This document shows, one piece after another, positions 19,008-28,210 of a stretch of DNA of 64,000 bases; position 1 is the stretch's first letter; every line of letters begins with the position of its first letter. The position numbers were made by a program, and so were the translations under genes. Origin of the DNA: Desulfosporosinus cupriresistens (GTDB taxonomy: Bacteria > Bacillota > Desulfitobacteriia > Desulfitobacteriales > Desulfitobacteriaceae); the NCBI RefSeq assembly GCF_001707885.1, contig NZ_MASS01000013.1, positions 25,459-89,458 on the forward strand, given 5' to 3'. The notes beneath the pieces are model-generated. The model was given only the letters and a program-made list of their open reading frames with translations, had not been told where the DNA came from and ran no database searches.

Positions 19008-20312
19008 TCAATCTACTATCACAATTTGAGGCTTTTCCAATCTTTTTTCCAGTAATCCAAGTGCCGCTAATAATACTTTGCGGCTGATTTCTTGGTCACG
19101 CTTTGCCGGTAATTCCGGATTACCACAGGGGTGAGGAATCTTTGTACCTGAAACCACCCGATTGGCCCCTGCATTGGAGGCTAAGGAATACATGGCAGTA
19201 ATAATGCTTGTTGGTATCCCGTTTCTCTCTAATTCTTTGGCAATCGTTGCTCCGCAACGAGTACAAGTACCTCAGGTAGAGGTAAGAATAACTCCATCCA
19301 CCTTGGCCTGGTGCAGTAGTGAAGCCATTTCCCGGCCGTCTTTCTGGCAGATGTTAACTGCCGCCCCTACCCCAGAAGTCGAATAAAATCTGTTGTACAA
19401 ACGCCCGATCAAACCTTCAGCTTCCAATTCTCGCATAATGCTAACGGGCACTACATAATTCGGGTTCATATTAACAAAGTTTGGATTGTAGCCCCCGTGA
19501 ATCGTCTCATACTCCGAGCTATCCAGCATCTTTTTTTCTGAAAATTCATACGTTTTCCAAACATCGGCTCCAAAGGAACGTATCCGGTCAGGATTACCCC
19601 GAGGCACTAGTCCCCCGGTCGTCACAAGGGCAATTGTCGCTTCTCTAAGCGCGGCAACTGGCTGTGCCGGTGCTACTTTGTCAGTTTTTTGGATGGGCAG
19701 CTCGGTAATAAAAGGTTGGCCCTGCAGCTTTGCTTCAAGCATATCTACCAACCGCTTGGAAGCTTCCTCCTGGCGATAAACAAGTTTCCTGATCCCCCGA
19801 GGGATGTAACCTTCTTCCCGGGCAGGACCCAAGGTCTTATTAGTCGCAATTTTTTCAGCAAATTTCGCAATTTTAAGAAGTGCATCCTTCATACCTATTA
19901 CTTTTCCAGATGTTGGTATGATGTAAGCCCCTTGCCGGTAAATTTCTACCGCTGGATTTTCTTGATACATACCCGTGATCCCAGGTATGCGAAGTTCCCT
20001 GACAGCTGCCTCGCATATAGCTCCGCAGGCCTGACCATACCTGCCTGAGTTAAATGCCGGTCCTGCTATGATCATATCAACACGATACTCCTTGGCCCTT
20101 TCAACTATTTTTCGTAATACTTCATCTTTATTATTGTTGAAGTAATTATCTCCGCATACAGCGACAACCGGCACGGAAAATGTTTCGTCTAGAAGTGAAC
20201 ATAGACCAGCAGCCGGTCCAATAGGTTTTTCCACGAAAAATAAGGAATGATCGGCCTTATCTTCACCACCTATTCCGCCAAAGAATTGATTTATGTAATA
20301 AAGTATCCTCAC
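19008..20312 (-). CDS. Selenoprotein B subunit of a glycine/betaine/sarcosine reductase (GrdB/GrdF/GrdH family), UGA read as Sec
   Basis: The full product is 434 residues and includes selenocysteine at residue 347, encoded by TGA at 19272-19274. The sequence around it, STU-GTCTRCGATIAKEL, is the conserved active-site region of the family, and the frame continues 87 codons to TGA at 19008. A hairpin suited to a bacterial SECIS (CGTTG-CGGAG-CAACG, 19245-19259) begins 13 nt after the UGA. The start is GTG 20312, preceded by GAGGAGG. The subunit cleaves the C-N bond of the Schiff-base-bound substrate, passing the acetyl unit to GrdA. It is 15 bp after the symporter stop and 14 bp before the next subunit, within one operon. 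It appears as two ORFs if UGA is read as stop. Confidence 0.93.
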
Positions 20313-20327
20313 GACTATACCTCCTCA

Positions 20328-21785
20328 TTAAGCTCCAATTTTATTAAAGTAGGTTTTCCGATATTCCTGGAAATAGCTTTCATTCTTGGCCGGTTTGGCC
20401 AAACTGCATAGGATCGATACAGTCAGGACGACTAAAAGGGTCCCGGGAAGTTCACCCAGGCCAGTGATTTTAACCAAATAGATACGCCACAGCATATAAA
20501 TAATTGGCCCTATTGTGGTGCAAAAAAAAGCCGCCTCACGGTTGGCCTTATCCCAAAACAACGCCATGATCAATGGTACTCCAATCACAATAACAAATGC
20601 CCCAAAACCAAACGCGTTAAGGATTGAAATTAGGGGCATCTGCATTTCGCTTAAGATTAACGCCAAGATGCCTATAACTACAGTAGCTATCTTTGAGTAA
20701 CGCAGCTCTTCACTTTCCGTAAAACTTTGCCCTTTTAGACGACCAATAATGTCGTGCACAATACTGGACCCAGCTGCCATTAACAAAGCATCCAAAGTCG
20801 TAAAAACAGCGGCCAATAGGCAGAAAACCAACAGCATACCAACGATTTCCGGAGCAACATGAGTTAAAAATACAGCGAAGGCTTTGTCCGGGGTTTCTAT
20901 GCTGATGCCTAACGCCCGGGGAACCAAACCAATTAAAACAGCAGCGAAAGTCCAATAAAGGGAGATAACGACCCCAATTGGGAAAGCTAATCGTGCGGTC
21001 CTGCCGTCTTTCATCCCATAAAAAGCCGGAATAATATGAGGGCCGCTAAACAAACCAAAGAGATATACAAACGCTAAATTGTACCAGAGAGAGCGGGGCA
21101 TTTCTCCAAAAAAGGTGGTCAAGCTGGGCTTCTGCTGAGCTAATAAATGGTCCATCCCAGCGATACCTCCAACGGCTTTTAGACCAACGATTATGGCTAC
21201 CGTAACGCCAATAATCATAATCATCCCCTGTACAGTGTCCAGATAGGCAATTGCGGAACGTCCACCAAGAGAAGAGAAAATTACTAACACAATGCTAAAT
21301 GAGACTAATGCCCAAATGTATGGTATACCCAGGTAACTTTCGATTGTTAATGCTGCTGACCTCATTTGTACAACAAGCATGGGAAGAGTAAAAAACACAA
21401 TCCAAAAGGCAACAATTGGGTAAAAGCGGTTTGATCCGTATCGTTTAACAAATAGTTCCGGCGTCGTAATCGCTTTTATTTTATGGGATACTTCTCTAAT
21501 TTTTGGAGCTACTATGAACCAACAGATAAAGACACCAAAAGCAGCTCCGATCTGCCATGTACCTCCACCCCAACCATACTGATATGCCATACCTGCACCA
21601 CCAACAAACAAACCGGCACTAGTCGCTCCAGTTGCTGCCGTAAAGGCTGATGTGATAGGACCTAATGAACGGCCACCAAAAACATAGCCTTCAACACTTT
21701 TTAAACCACTCCGTGTGTAAAACAAAGCCCAGCCCGGTAATAGTATAAAAAACACAAATAATGCTGCTATTTTACTTATTTCCAT
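20328..21785 (-). CDS. Sodium:solute symporter (SSS family)
   Basis: A 485-residue membrane protein with about 13 predicted helices and the layout of the sodium:solute symporter family that includes PutP. Characteristic parts are YVFGGRSLGPITSAFTAATG near the N terminus and GGRSAIAYLDTVQGMIMIIG in the middle. ATG 21785 follows AAGGGGAA; an in-frame ATG at 21803 is less likely. It is the second gene of a unit with the component B genes and is led by a cobalamin riboswitch, so it most likely imports the Grd substrate (for instance glycine betaine or sarcosine; inference). Confidence 0.88.
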   Translation of the reverse strand: MEISKIAALFVFFILLPGWALFYTRSGLKSVEGYVFGGRSLGPITSAFTAATGATSAGLFVGGAGMAYQYGWGGGTWQIGAAFGVFICWFIVAPKIREVSHKIKAITTPELFVKRYGSNRFYPIVAFWIVFFTLPMLVVQMRSAALTIESYLGIPYIWALVSFSIVLVIFSSLGGRSAIAYLDTVQGMIMIIGVTVAIIVGLKAVGGIAGMDHLLAQQKPSLTTFFGEMPRSLWYNLAFVYLFGLFSGPHIIPAFYGMKDGRTARLAFPIGVVISLYWTFAAVLIGLVPRALGISIETPDKAFAVFLTHVAPEIVGMLLVFCLLAAVFTTLDALLMAAGSSIVHDIIGRLKGQSFTESEELRYSKIATVVIGILALILSEMQMPLISILNAFGFGAFVIVIGVPLIMALFWDKANREAAFFCTTIGPIIYMLWRIYLVKITGLGELPGTLLVVLTVSILCSLAKPAKNESYFQEYRKTYFNKIGA

Positions 21786-21828
21786 AGAGAATTCCCCTTT
21801 CATTTAAAGGTTTTAATTAGTTAATTGT

Positions 21829-21930
21829 CTAGTCAAACTTTTTAAAGAAACTCTTACCAAATATTGATATTCCTATCGCTAAGCCACAAAATAGTAATAA
21901 TATTGAGATAAAAATGGTACTGGCATTCAC
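21829..21930 (-). CDS. Small accessory membrane peptide of the SSS symporter
   Basis: A 33-codon frame starting at GTG 21930 has a strong ribosome site (GGGGGAG, about 7 bp before). It encodes one hydrophobic helix (IFISILLLFCGLAIGISIFG) with a lysine-rich end. It lies 43 bp upstream of the symporter and downstream of the riboswitch terminator, so it is the first gene of the operon. Small one-helix peptides of this type are known next to SSS symporters and are called symporter small accessory proteins. The role is inferred from position and shape. Confidence 0.65.
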   Translation of the reverse strand: MNASTIFISILLLFCGLAIGISIFGKSFFKKFD

Positions 21931-21999
21931 TTTTTTCTCCCCCTTTTAAGATAATTTTTATATAAGTTAACTTACTAAGTTTCTCCCCCCTAGCATAAA

Positions 22000-22037
22000 T
22001 AAAAAAAATCCACATCCCAAATAGGGTGCAGATTTTT
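22000..22037 (-). terminator. Terminator of the first cobalamin riboswitch
   Basis: On the minus strand AAAAATC...CCC pairs with GGG...GATTTTTTTT. It is located about 50 nt after the aptamer and before the small membrane peptide gene. This suggests premature termination when cobalamin is bound. Confidence 0.75.
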
Positions 22038-22085
22038 CCATCATCCTCACCTAAGCCGACCCATTCACGAAGCCGACATAGAAAA

Positions 22086-22239
22086 TTTACAGGCAGGTCT
22101 CCTGACTAGGATCATAGCATTTTACTTCCTTCCCCCATACTAAATAGAGTGGTATAAGTAAAAGCTCCCCTTCACAGTGGCGGGTCCGTCCGGGAATCAC
22201 ACCCGGTTCCCTATTCTCCCTATAACGGGCACCTGTAAA
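22086..22239 (-). promoter_or_regulatory. Cobalamin (B12) riboswitch upstream of symporter-Grd component B operon
   Basis: The minus strand shows a P1 stem (TTTACAGG / CCTGTAAA), the core GGACCCGCCACTGTG and the B12 box GTCAGGAGACCTGCC (22092-22106). These are hallmarks of the cobalamin aptamer. The first downstream gene is the small symporter peptide, followed by the symporter and two Grd subunits. No cobalamin synthesis or transport gene is in this unit. Confidence 0.92.
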
Positions 22240-22334
22240 CAAAATTATTGAATTTTCTTATTTCATGCTAACACAAATAAACATTTATGTAAATATTAAG
22301 ACAAACATAAAATTTGCATTTTATTATCTTCGGG

Positions 22335-23801
22335 TTACAGTTCAGGGATCACCTTTTGCTGCTCTTTTGGAGTTTGTTTCGGGTTCCTCTGAATAATCAA
22401 AGAAATAGCGTCATAGAGACGAGTGAGTTTACCTAAAAAAAGGCTCCCTTTACCAATAATCATCACTTGCTTCACTTTGTTCCTCAGTATAAGTTCACGG
22501 GCGGGCCCGATATAGGGTATACCTGAAGGAATATGACCCTGGTTTGGCGCAAATCCAGGTACACCAAAGCGGTGAATCTGTTCCTCGATCTCGGTACGAT
22601 CTAGCTCTCGATTTAGAACACCTAGAGAAGCGATCATTTTATAGTTCTTTTTAGCTATATCACCACACCCCGTTGGCTCGATAATTTCTGGATTCACAAG
22701 TTCTGCAGCATAACGATCAATATCTAAGATTTTATATCCACCCTTTGTTAAAGGCTCAGCGACAAGAGAATGATAAACCTGTTGAGGTGAATCACCGCAG
22801 CCAACGTTCATTCCACCGATCAGATCAGTACGCAAGATTGGGTTTATCCCGTCATTTTCACTGATATGAATTGCAAATGCTCCTAGCATGTCTTCTAATA
22901 TGGGCATCTCGTGTTCAAGGTGAATCCCGGCATTAAGCCCGAGTTTCGCGCTGCATCCCCCGGCGACCACAATTACATTTTTAAAAATCCCTGACTGAAC
23001 CAACGCTGCACCTTGCATCAAAGCATGCACTGGGGCAGCACAAAATGCACGCGTATCGGCCCCACTGGCATTGGAACAAGAACAGGCTTCGGCAATAGAC
23101 TTGGCAAAACTACCGCCTCCCTTCTGTCGAATGTCTCCACAGGCTTCCTCGGAAGCTTCGATGATATAGTCTACGTCCTGGGACTTAAGCCCTGTCTTCC
23201 AAAGGAGGAGTTGAATAGCCACTACAGCTGAAGCTTTTGCCGTAAGGTTTTCCAATACCCTAGATGCGGCTAGATTAGAATCCGACGCGTTCGCCTTCCG
23301 AACACACCCGATAATCCTTCCCCCAAAAGTTAGTGGCAGGGCTTCACGTGTTTTAATCATTTCTTCAATTTCTTCAGAGGAGAACCTATTATCTTGAGCC
23401 ATTGTTATCCCTTTAAGCCTACATAAAGCAGGATGAGAACGAAGTTTTTCTAGGACGGCCTGCTTAAATCCTGCTTCCAAGCACACGAGTCCATAAACAT
23501 CAACCGCATTTAGCAAACCTAAAAATTCGTCCTCAGGGAAAATTTCACCGAAATGACCTTGGCGCTTTGCGTTGGGCAAAAGACTATTATACCAGGGTCT
23601 AGGAATATTTGGTAAATCTTCAGGTAAAAGATTACCGATAAACGCTTGATTCGGTGGATAACGGACTGCACTATCAAAACTTCTCAGTTGATCCGTAAGC
23701 AAATGACTTAACGATGAACCCTCTAAGTTTGCTTGCTGCAGAAGAAGTCCGGGGGTTTGAATTAACGCATAGCCTGTCCCTTTGATGACTGGATACTTCA
23801 T
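22335..23801 (-). CDS. grdC: Glycine reductase complex component C, beta subunit (GrdC)
   Basis: GrdC is the FabH-like subunit of component C, which takes the carboxymethyl-selenoether on GrdA and releases acetyl phosphate. The 488-residue protein has a ketoacyl-synthase-like fold with the segments RAFCAAPVHALMQGAALVQS and VIVVAGGCSAKLGLNAG, and a conserved N terminus (YPVIKGTGYALIQTPGLLL). Its ATG overlaps the grdA stop by 4 bp, so translation is coupled. The partner grdD, normally next, is missing: a riboswitch for the next unit follows within 100 bp. Confidence 0.9.
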   Translation of the reverse strand: MKYPVIKGTGYALIQTPGLLLQQANLEGSSLSHLLTDQLRSFDSAVRYPPNQAFIGNLLPEDLPNIPRPWYNSLLPNAKRQGHFGEIFPEDEFLGLLNAVDVYGLVCLEAGFKQAVLEKLRSHPALCRLKGITMAQDNRFSSEEIEEMIKTREALPLTFGGRIIGCVRKANASDSNLAASRVLENLTAKASAVVAIQLLLWKTGLKSQDVDYIIEASEEACGDIRQKGGGSFAKSIAEACSCSNASGADTRAFCAAPVHALMQGAALVQSGIFKNVIVVAGGCSAKLGLNAGIHLEHEMPILEDMLGAFAIHISENDGINPILRTDLIGGMNVGCGDSPQQVYHSLVAEPLTKGGYKILDIDRYAAELVNPEIIEPTGCGDIAKKNYKMIASLGVLNRELDRTEIEEQIHRFGVPGFAPNQGHIPSGIPYIGPARELILRNKVKQVMIIGKGSLFLGKLTRLYDAISLIIQRNPKQTPKEQQKVIPEL

Positions 23802-24268
23802 AGGCTCACTTCCGATGGGAAATAACGTTTCCGTACGGCTGAGACCTCATGAATAATTCTTGAGATATCAAGGATCATTTCGATCATTTCCATATGTCCT
23901 AAATAGACTTGATGATCAATAAATTCTTTGAGTTCTACGATATGATAAGCTTTGAGCCCTAACTGGGCTCCTGCGAACGAATCAACAAACGTAAGGTTAC
24001 CGCCTGCTACCGTTTCAGCTGCGATAACTGCCATTTCAGGATCAGCACTACCAAGTACAGCTATAAGTTCCTCTTCACCGTACTTTTGAGCAAGTGCTCG
24101 GATTTGAACCTGATTTTCTTGATCCATTGCTCCAGCCGATGTTCAAACGTAACAATGCGTCATCGCATAAATTACCTCTCCGCCAGCACTAATGACACAC
24201 TCCTCTAAAGATTGAGCCGGAATCCCATCCCGGTCACCAATAATAACAACTTTCTTCCCTTTTAACAT
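23798..24268 (-). CDS. grdA: Glycine reductase selenoprotein A (GrdA), UGA read as Sec
   Basis: GrdA is the small selenoprotein that carries the carboxymethyl group between components B and C. From ATG 24268 (AAAGGAG site) the frame runs 41 codons to TGA at 24143-24145 and then on to TGA at 23798, giving 156 residues. The UGA sits in CYV-U-TSAGAM, the conserved CxxU redox motif of the family, and the segment IGDRDGIPAQSLEECV is typical of its N terminus. A reading that ends at UGA would miss the first 46 residues. It is the first gene after the second cobalamin riboswitch and is coupled to grdC. Confidence 0.95.
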
Positions 24269-24307
24269 AAACTAAAACTCCTTTACCTCTCTTTTTTCTT
24301 AAAATCA

Positions 24308-24352
24308 AAAAAGTCCTACAATCAAATTAAATAATTTGACCGTAGGACTTTA
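24308..24352 (-). terminator. Terminator of the second cobalamin riboswitch
   Basis: A 17-18 bp stem (AAGTCCTAC...GTAGGACTT) followed by six T residues on the minus strand lies between the aptamer and grdA. It is a clear expression platform for transcription termination. Confidence 0.85.
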
Positions 24353-24373
24353 CCTTCATCCCCGAAGACAATA

Positions 24374-24549
24374 ATAATAAGGCAGGTCTCCTGGCTAACG
24401 GGTCATTGCTAATTTCCAAGGCCTTCCCAGCTTATGCCAGTGACCATTCGATAGCTCGCCGATTACAGTGGTGGGTCCGCTCCGTTTAATAGCCTAAATA
24501 AGCTATTTTCGAATTTCCTATTCTCCCCTCTTAACGGGGCACCTTAATA
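24374..24549 (-). promoter_or_regulatory. Cobalamin (B12) riboswitch upstream of grdA-grdC
   Basis: The minus strand contains GGTGCCCCGTTAAGAGGGGA at the 5' side, the core GGACCCACCACTGTAATC and the B12 box GCCAGGAGACCTGCC (24381-24395). It is a complete cobalamin aptamer directly followed by an intrinsic terminator and then grdA. Confidence 0.9.
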
Positions 24550-24749
24550 GGATTATATAATTGAATTGAGCTTATAATAATCTGAATAGATTGTCAAGTC
24601 GCTCAGATTATGCTTCCACAAGTGATCATTGTTCACAGGAGAATTTTCATTTTCTTACGAAAATACTCTCGAAGAGGAATATCGTGGTGTGTCTACCTAT
24701 TTGACTCGACTTTTCCGTCTATTGATTGCTAAACTTGGGATAAATGTTG

Positions 24750-26762
24750 CTAATTCTTTTCCAACTCCCCGAAATATCCTTTTAATCTTTCTGAAACAGC
24801 TGCATTAATGTTGACATGTCTTTCCCAGGTACTATTCCGTATGTTAAAGCGTACAAGGACAGTATTGTTGCTGTTGTAATCAGTACTAGAATCAATATTT
24901 AATAATTCCTCAATCACTTCTCGCTCATTAATTTCTACTCTTTTGGGAATTACTGCTTGGTTTGGAGTTCTTGTACTATCTGCTTTTTCCAGCTCAACAG
25001 ATTCAATGTCGTCCAATAAAAGTGCAAATCTGTCATAATACCCCTTGTTCTTAAGCCAATTTATCAGTGAGGTAAAACTGCTTTGAATTAAGATGTTTGT
25101 TTCTTTAGCATTATTGTCTAATACAGATATCCTTATATATTGGTCCTTTCCAGATATCATATCCTCATAGGGCATCTTAATTATTTCATTTTCCAGAAGT
25201 TCTGTGAATTCCTGAATATCCGTGTTTTCTGTGAGAATTACTGGCTTTTTGCCGCTGCGATAGTCGCTGAGTGTCAGCAATTTTATATCATCCGGCACTA
25301 GACCCATTGCCGGAAATCTAAATTTTTTATACTCAACGGATTCATATATCGGCTTAAGCAAAGCGGCATCATTCTGATCAGTTTCATTAATTTTGTATTG
25401 CCGAATGATATATCCTCCATTCTTCAGCGTATAAATTATATAACGGGATGAGCCTTCCCCCTTGTTCCTTTCCTTTATTAAATGTCTCTGAAGTTCAGTA
25501 ATTCCGGCAATATTCTCCTTGCTTTCTAGTAACAGGGGTTTGTTGTTTTCAAAGTATCCCTTCCCGTATCTATACTCCAGATATTCAGGTTTTTTTTCTT
25601 TTTCAAAATAAATCCACTCATCAAAGTTACTGCCAAAATAAACCTTGTTTACTTCCTCAGGGTTTGGTACACGGTTAACAAAACCAAAAGCATCCAGTGA
25701 TATACCTCCAAAAAGGATCAAAACTACAGCTAAATAGCACAGATAACCCTTATAGAAATGCAAAACTTTGAAAGATTTATGGATCAAAATTTCCGCAACG
25801 AAGTACCCTAGAACCGAACCCAAAATATATCCGATAATCAGCAAGGGAAAGGATTGTCTGGAAAAACCACAAAAATAGGTTCCTCCAACCAGCATTAAAC
25901 AGAACGTCATCCCATATTTAAATACCGGGTATAAGGCTGGAAATGCAATAATGTCTCCGGCCGTTTCCAGCTTTCTATATTTATATACGAACCATCCCAG
26001 TACTAAAAACAGGACTGTTGCAATTATGTAAGTCATAAAGTATCCAACAGTATACACGTCTCTCAAGGAGGTTCCATTGAGCAGCAAAAATAATGGATAA
26101 TTATCCTCGATAAAAAGTGAATAGGAGGCATTACCAAATCCGTACAACAATTGCGCTAAACTAAATCTAAGCAAAGTATAAATTCCTACCGGCAGAATAT
26201 GGACGATATAAGTGAATGCGATTTGAGCTACGGAAGATCCAGTAAACATACCTACAAATACAGCGATACTATAAAACAAAACATTGAAAAATGTATTGAA
26301 TCCAAGCCACATAAAGATCTTAGGCAGAGTATAAAAGCTTCCCAGTACGGTCAAATAATTTAACAATATCATAATTAGACAATTTAGAACTGAAGGTATT
26401 AATAAAAGAACAAGGCCTGAAAAACAATGACTGACATAATGCGAGCTCCTTTTAAAGGGCAGGCTATGCATCATAACGGATGACTTGTCTACCTGTAAGT
26501 ATCTGAAGATTAAAACTGCCATAACAACTGGCACAATACACATTAGAATAATTTGAACCTCATCCTGTGAAAGATTTAGAGTTCTGTCTATATTGTCTTG
26601 GATCCATTGAGTTCTCTGCATGTCGATTTCCATGGTTTCCATCAGGTGCCTGAAAGGAATATTAGCCATAAGAGCCAGTGTATAGAGAGCACTTACCCAC
26701 CAATAACGTTTTAAATCACTTAATATCAAAGCTTTTTTAAAGAATGATATTTTGAATGTCAT
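24750..26762 (-). CDS. ABC-2-type multidrug/peptide transporter permease, large
   Basis: A 670-residue membrane protein with an N-terminal region of about eight to ten hydrophobic helices (to about residue 350) and a long hydrophilic C-terminal half predicted to be exposed. It starts at ATG 26762, preceded by GGGGGA and overlapping the end of the ATPase gene by 26 bp, so the two are coupled. The arrangement GntR-ATPase-permease resembles the ytr-type cell-envelope stress operons, and this kind of permease is often labelled DUF6449. The exported substrate is unknown. Confidence 0.75.
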   Translation of the reverse strand: MTFKISFFKKALILSDLKRYWWVSALYTLALMANIPFRHLMETMEIDMQRTQWIQDNIDRTLNLSQDEVQIILMCIVPVVMAVLIFRYLQVDKSSVMMHSLPFKRSSHYVSHCFSGLVLLLIPSVLNCLIMILLNYLTVLGSFYTLPKIFMWLGFNTFFNVLFYSIAVFVGMFTGSSVAQIAFTYIVHILPVGIYTLLRFSLAQLLYGFGNASYSLFIEDNYPLFLLLNGTSLRDVYTVGYFMTYIIATVLFLVLGWFVYKYRKLETAGDIIAFPALYPVFKYGMTFCLMLVGGTYFCGFSRQSFPLLIIGYILGSVLGYFVAEILIHKSFKVLHFYKGYLCYLAVVLILFGGISLDAFGFVNRVPNPEEVNKVYFGSNFDEWIYFEKEKKPEYLEYRYGKGYFENNKPLLLESKENIAGITELQRHLIKERNKGEGSSRYIIYTLKNGGYIIRQYKINETDQNDAALLKPIYESVEYKKFRFPAMGLVPDDIKLLTLSDYRSGKKPVILTENTDIQEFTELLENEIIKMPYEDMISGKDQYIRISVLDNNAKETNILIQSSFTSLINWLKNKGYYDRFALLLDDIESVELEKADSTRTPNQAVIPKRVEINEREVIEELLNIDSSTDYNSNNTVLVRFNIRNSTWERHVNINAAVSERLKGYFGELEKN

Positions 26763-27636
26763 AACCCATTCCCCCTAATTCATAAATAAATATTTCTTCA
26801 AGTGTCAGAGGAAGTACATCCAAAATAACTGGATTAGCTAATTTCACCTTTTGTAACAACTCATGCTTATCCCCTCTGGCAATCAGCAACAGGATGCTTC
26901 CTGTCTGTGTTCTGTGCAGAACCTCCGGACCTTCAAGGAATCCTGCTGGAATTTCAGCAGAAAATGCCAGCTGAAACTTGTGAACATCCGATTTCATATC
27001 ATCCAGTTCTCTCTCAACAACGATTTTCCCATTGTGAAGTATTCCGATATGATCACAAACATCTTCTAGTTCTCTCAGATTGTGGGATGATACTAATACG
27101 GTTACCTGCCTTTCAGCTACATCCTGAAGTATAAGGTTCCATACCTTTTTGCGCATGACAGGATCAAGACCATCGACAGGTTCATCAAGGATCATAACCC
27201 TCGGCATTGTGCAAATTCCCAACCAGAAGGCCACCTGTTTCTGCATTCCTTTAGACAGTTTGACAACCCTTCTCTTGCTGTTTATAGGGAATACCTGCTT
27301 TAATTGCTCGTATCTGTTCCAATTCCATTCAGGATAAGTTTTCGAGTAAAACTTTGCTGTTTCATCAATGCTGTATTGAGAAAAAAAGTACAAATCGTCA
27401 GGAATGTATACCATTTGAGCCTTAACCTCAGGAGTTTCGTAGACTGGTTGATTATCAATCGTCACTATTCCTTGATCCTGACGATATAATCCAGTTAAAT
27501 GTTTAATCAGAGTAGTTTTACCGGCACCATTAGGCCCTAGCAGACCATAGACTGATGCCTTCTTGACCCTCAAATTCAGATCATCCAGAACTTTATATTT
27601 GCCAAAGGATTTCGTTAGTTTTTGGGCCTCAATCAT
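26737..27636 (-). CDS. ABC transporter ATP-binding protein
   Basis: A 299-residue ATPase of the ABC-2 exporter type. Walker A GPNGAGKTT, signature LSKGMQKQ, Walker B RVMILDEP and the H-loop SSHNLREL are all present. The start ATG 27636 has a GGGAGG site and overlaps the regulator gene by 8 bp; an upstream in-frame codon at 27672 is inside that gene. It pairs with the downstream permease. The closest well-known relatives in layout are YtrB-like ATPases. Confidence 0.92.
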   Translation of the reverse strand: MIEAQKLTKSFGKYKVLDDLNLRVKKASVYGLLGPNGAGKTTLIKHLTGLYRQDQGIVTIDNQPVYETPEVKAQMVYIPDDLYFFSQYSIDETAKFYSKTYPEWNWNRYEQLKQVFPINSKRRVVKLSKGMQKQVAFWLGICTMPRVMILDEPVDGLDPVMRKKVWNLILQDVAERQVTVLVSSHNLRELEDVCDHIGILHNGKIVVERELDDMKSDVHKFQLAFSAEIPAGFLEGPEVLHRTQTGSILLLIARGDKHELLQKVKLANPVILDVLPLTLEEIFIYELGGMGYDIQNIIL

Positions 27637-28024
27637 TTTCCCTTTGCCTCCCTCTACTATATATTTCCTCAATTCTGCAAATGAGCTGCTCCTTTGGAAT
27701 ATTCATGTAGGCCAGCTCTGAGACTAGTTTGTCGATCTCCAGTATTAATTCATCCTTTCTTGCTTGATTGAGTTTACTGTTTATAGGGGTTACAAAACTT
27801 CCTTTGGCCCGGATGGAGTATATGTATCCTTCGAGCTCAAGTTCTTTGTAGGCCTTATGAATGGTATTGGGGTTAATTGTGAGGGACTGGGCCATCTCAC
27901 GAACAGATGGAACCCTCTCATTAGGTTTCAATACTCCGCTAATAATGAGTGCTTTCATCTTATCCTTAATCTGTTCGTACAAAGGGCTATGATCCATATA
28001 ATCCAATTGAAACATAGTTACCAC
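27629..28024 (-). CDS. GntR-family regulator (YtrA-like)
   Basis: A 131-residue protein with an N-terminal GntR winged helix (PLYEQIKDKMKALIISG, then PSVREMAQSLTINPNTIHKA) and a short C-terminal helix pair, as in the YtrA subfamily, which lacks a large effector domain. It heads the ABC transporter operon and probably represses it. The start may be 28024 or ATG 28015. Confidence 0.9.
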   Translation of the reverse strand: MVTMFQLDYMDHSPLYEQIKDKMKALIISGVLKPNERVPSVREMAQSLTINPNTIHKAYKELELEGYIYSIRAKGSFVTPINSKLNQARKDELILEIDKLVSELAYMNIPKEQLICRIEEIYSRGRQREND

Positions 28025-28210
28025 CCGTCTGTTCTATATTCATTAGTACAGTTAATACAGTTTGTATGCTAGCAGGAATTTCCTTTATTGTCAATAGGCA
28101 ATAAAATGTGCGTCGTCTGCCCAACGCCAGATATTATTAGCCTTCACTTTATTGCTATAAACCAAGAAATTTGCTATTTTAGATAGGCAGCTTAGAGGAG
28201 GAATAACGTG

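Noticed and set aside
20328..21785. SSS symporter as a cobalamin transporter because of the B12 riboswitch
   Set aside because: It belongs to the sodium:solute symporter family, which has no B12 transport members known to me, and it is in an operon with Grd subunits.
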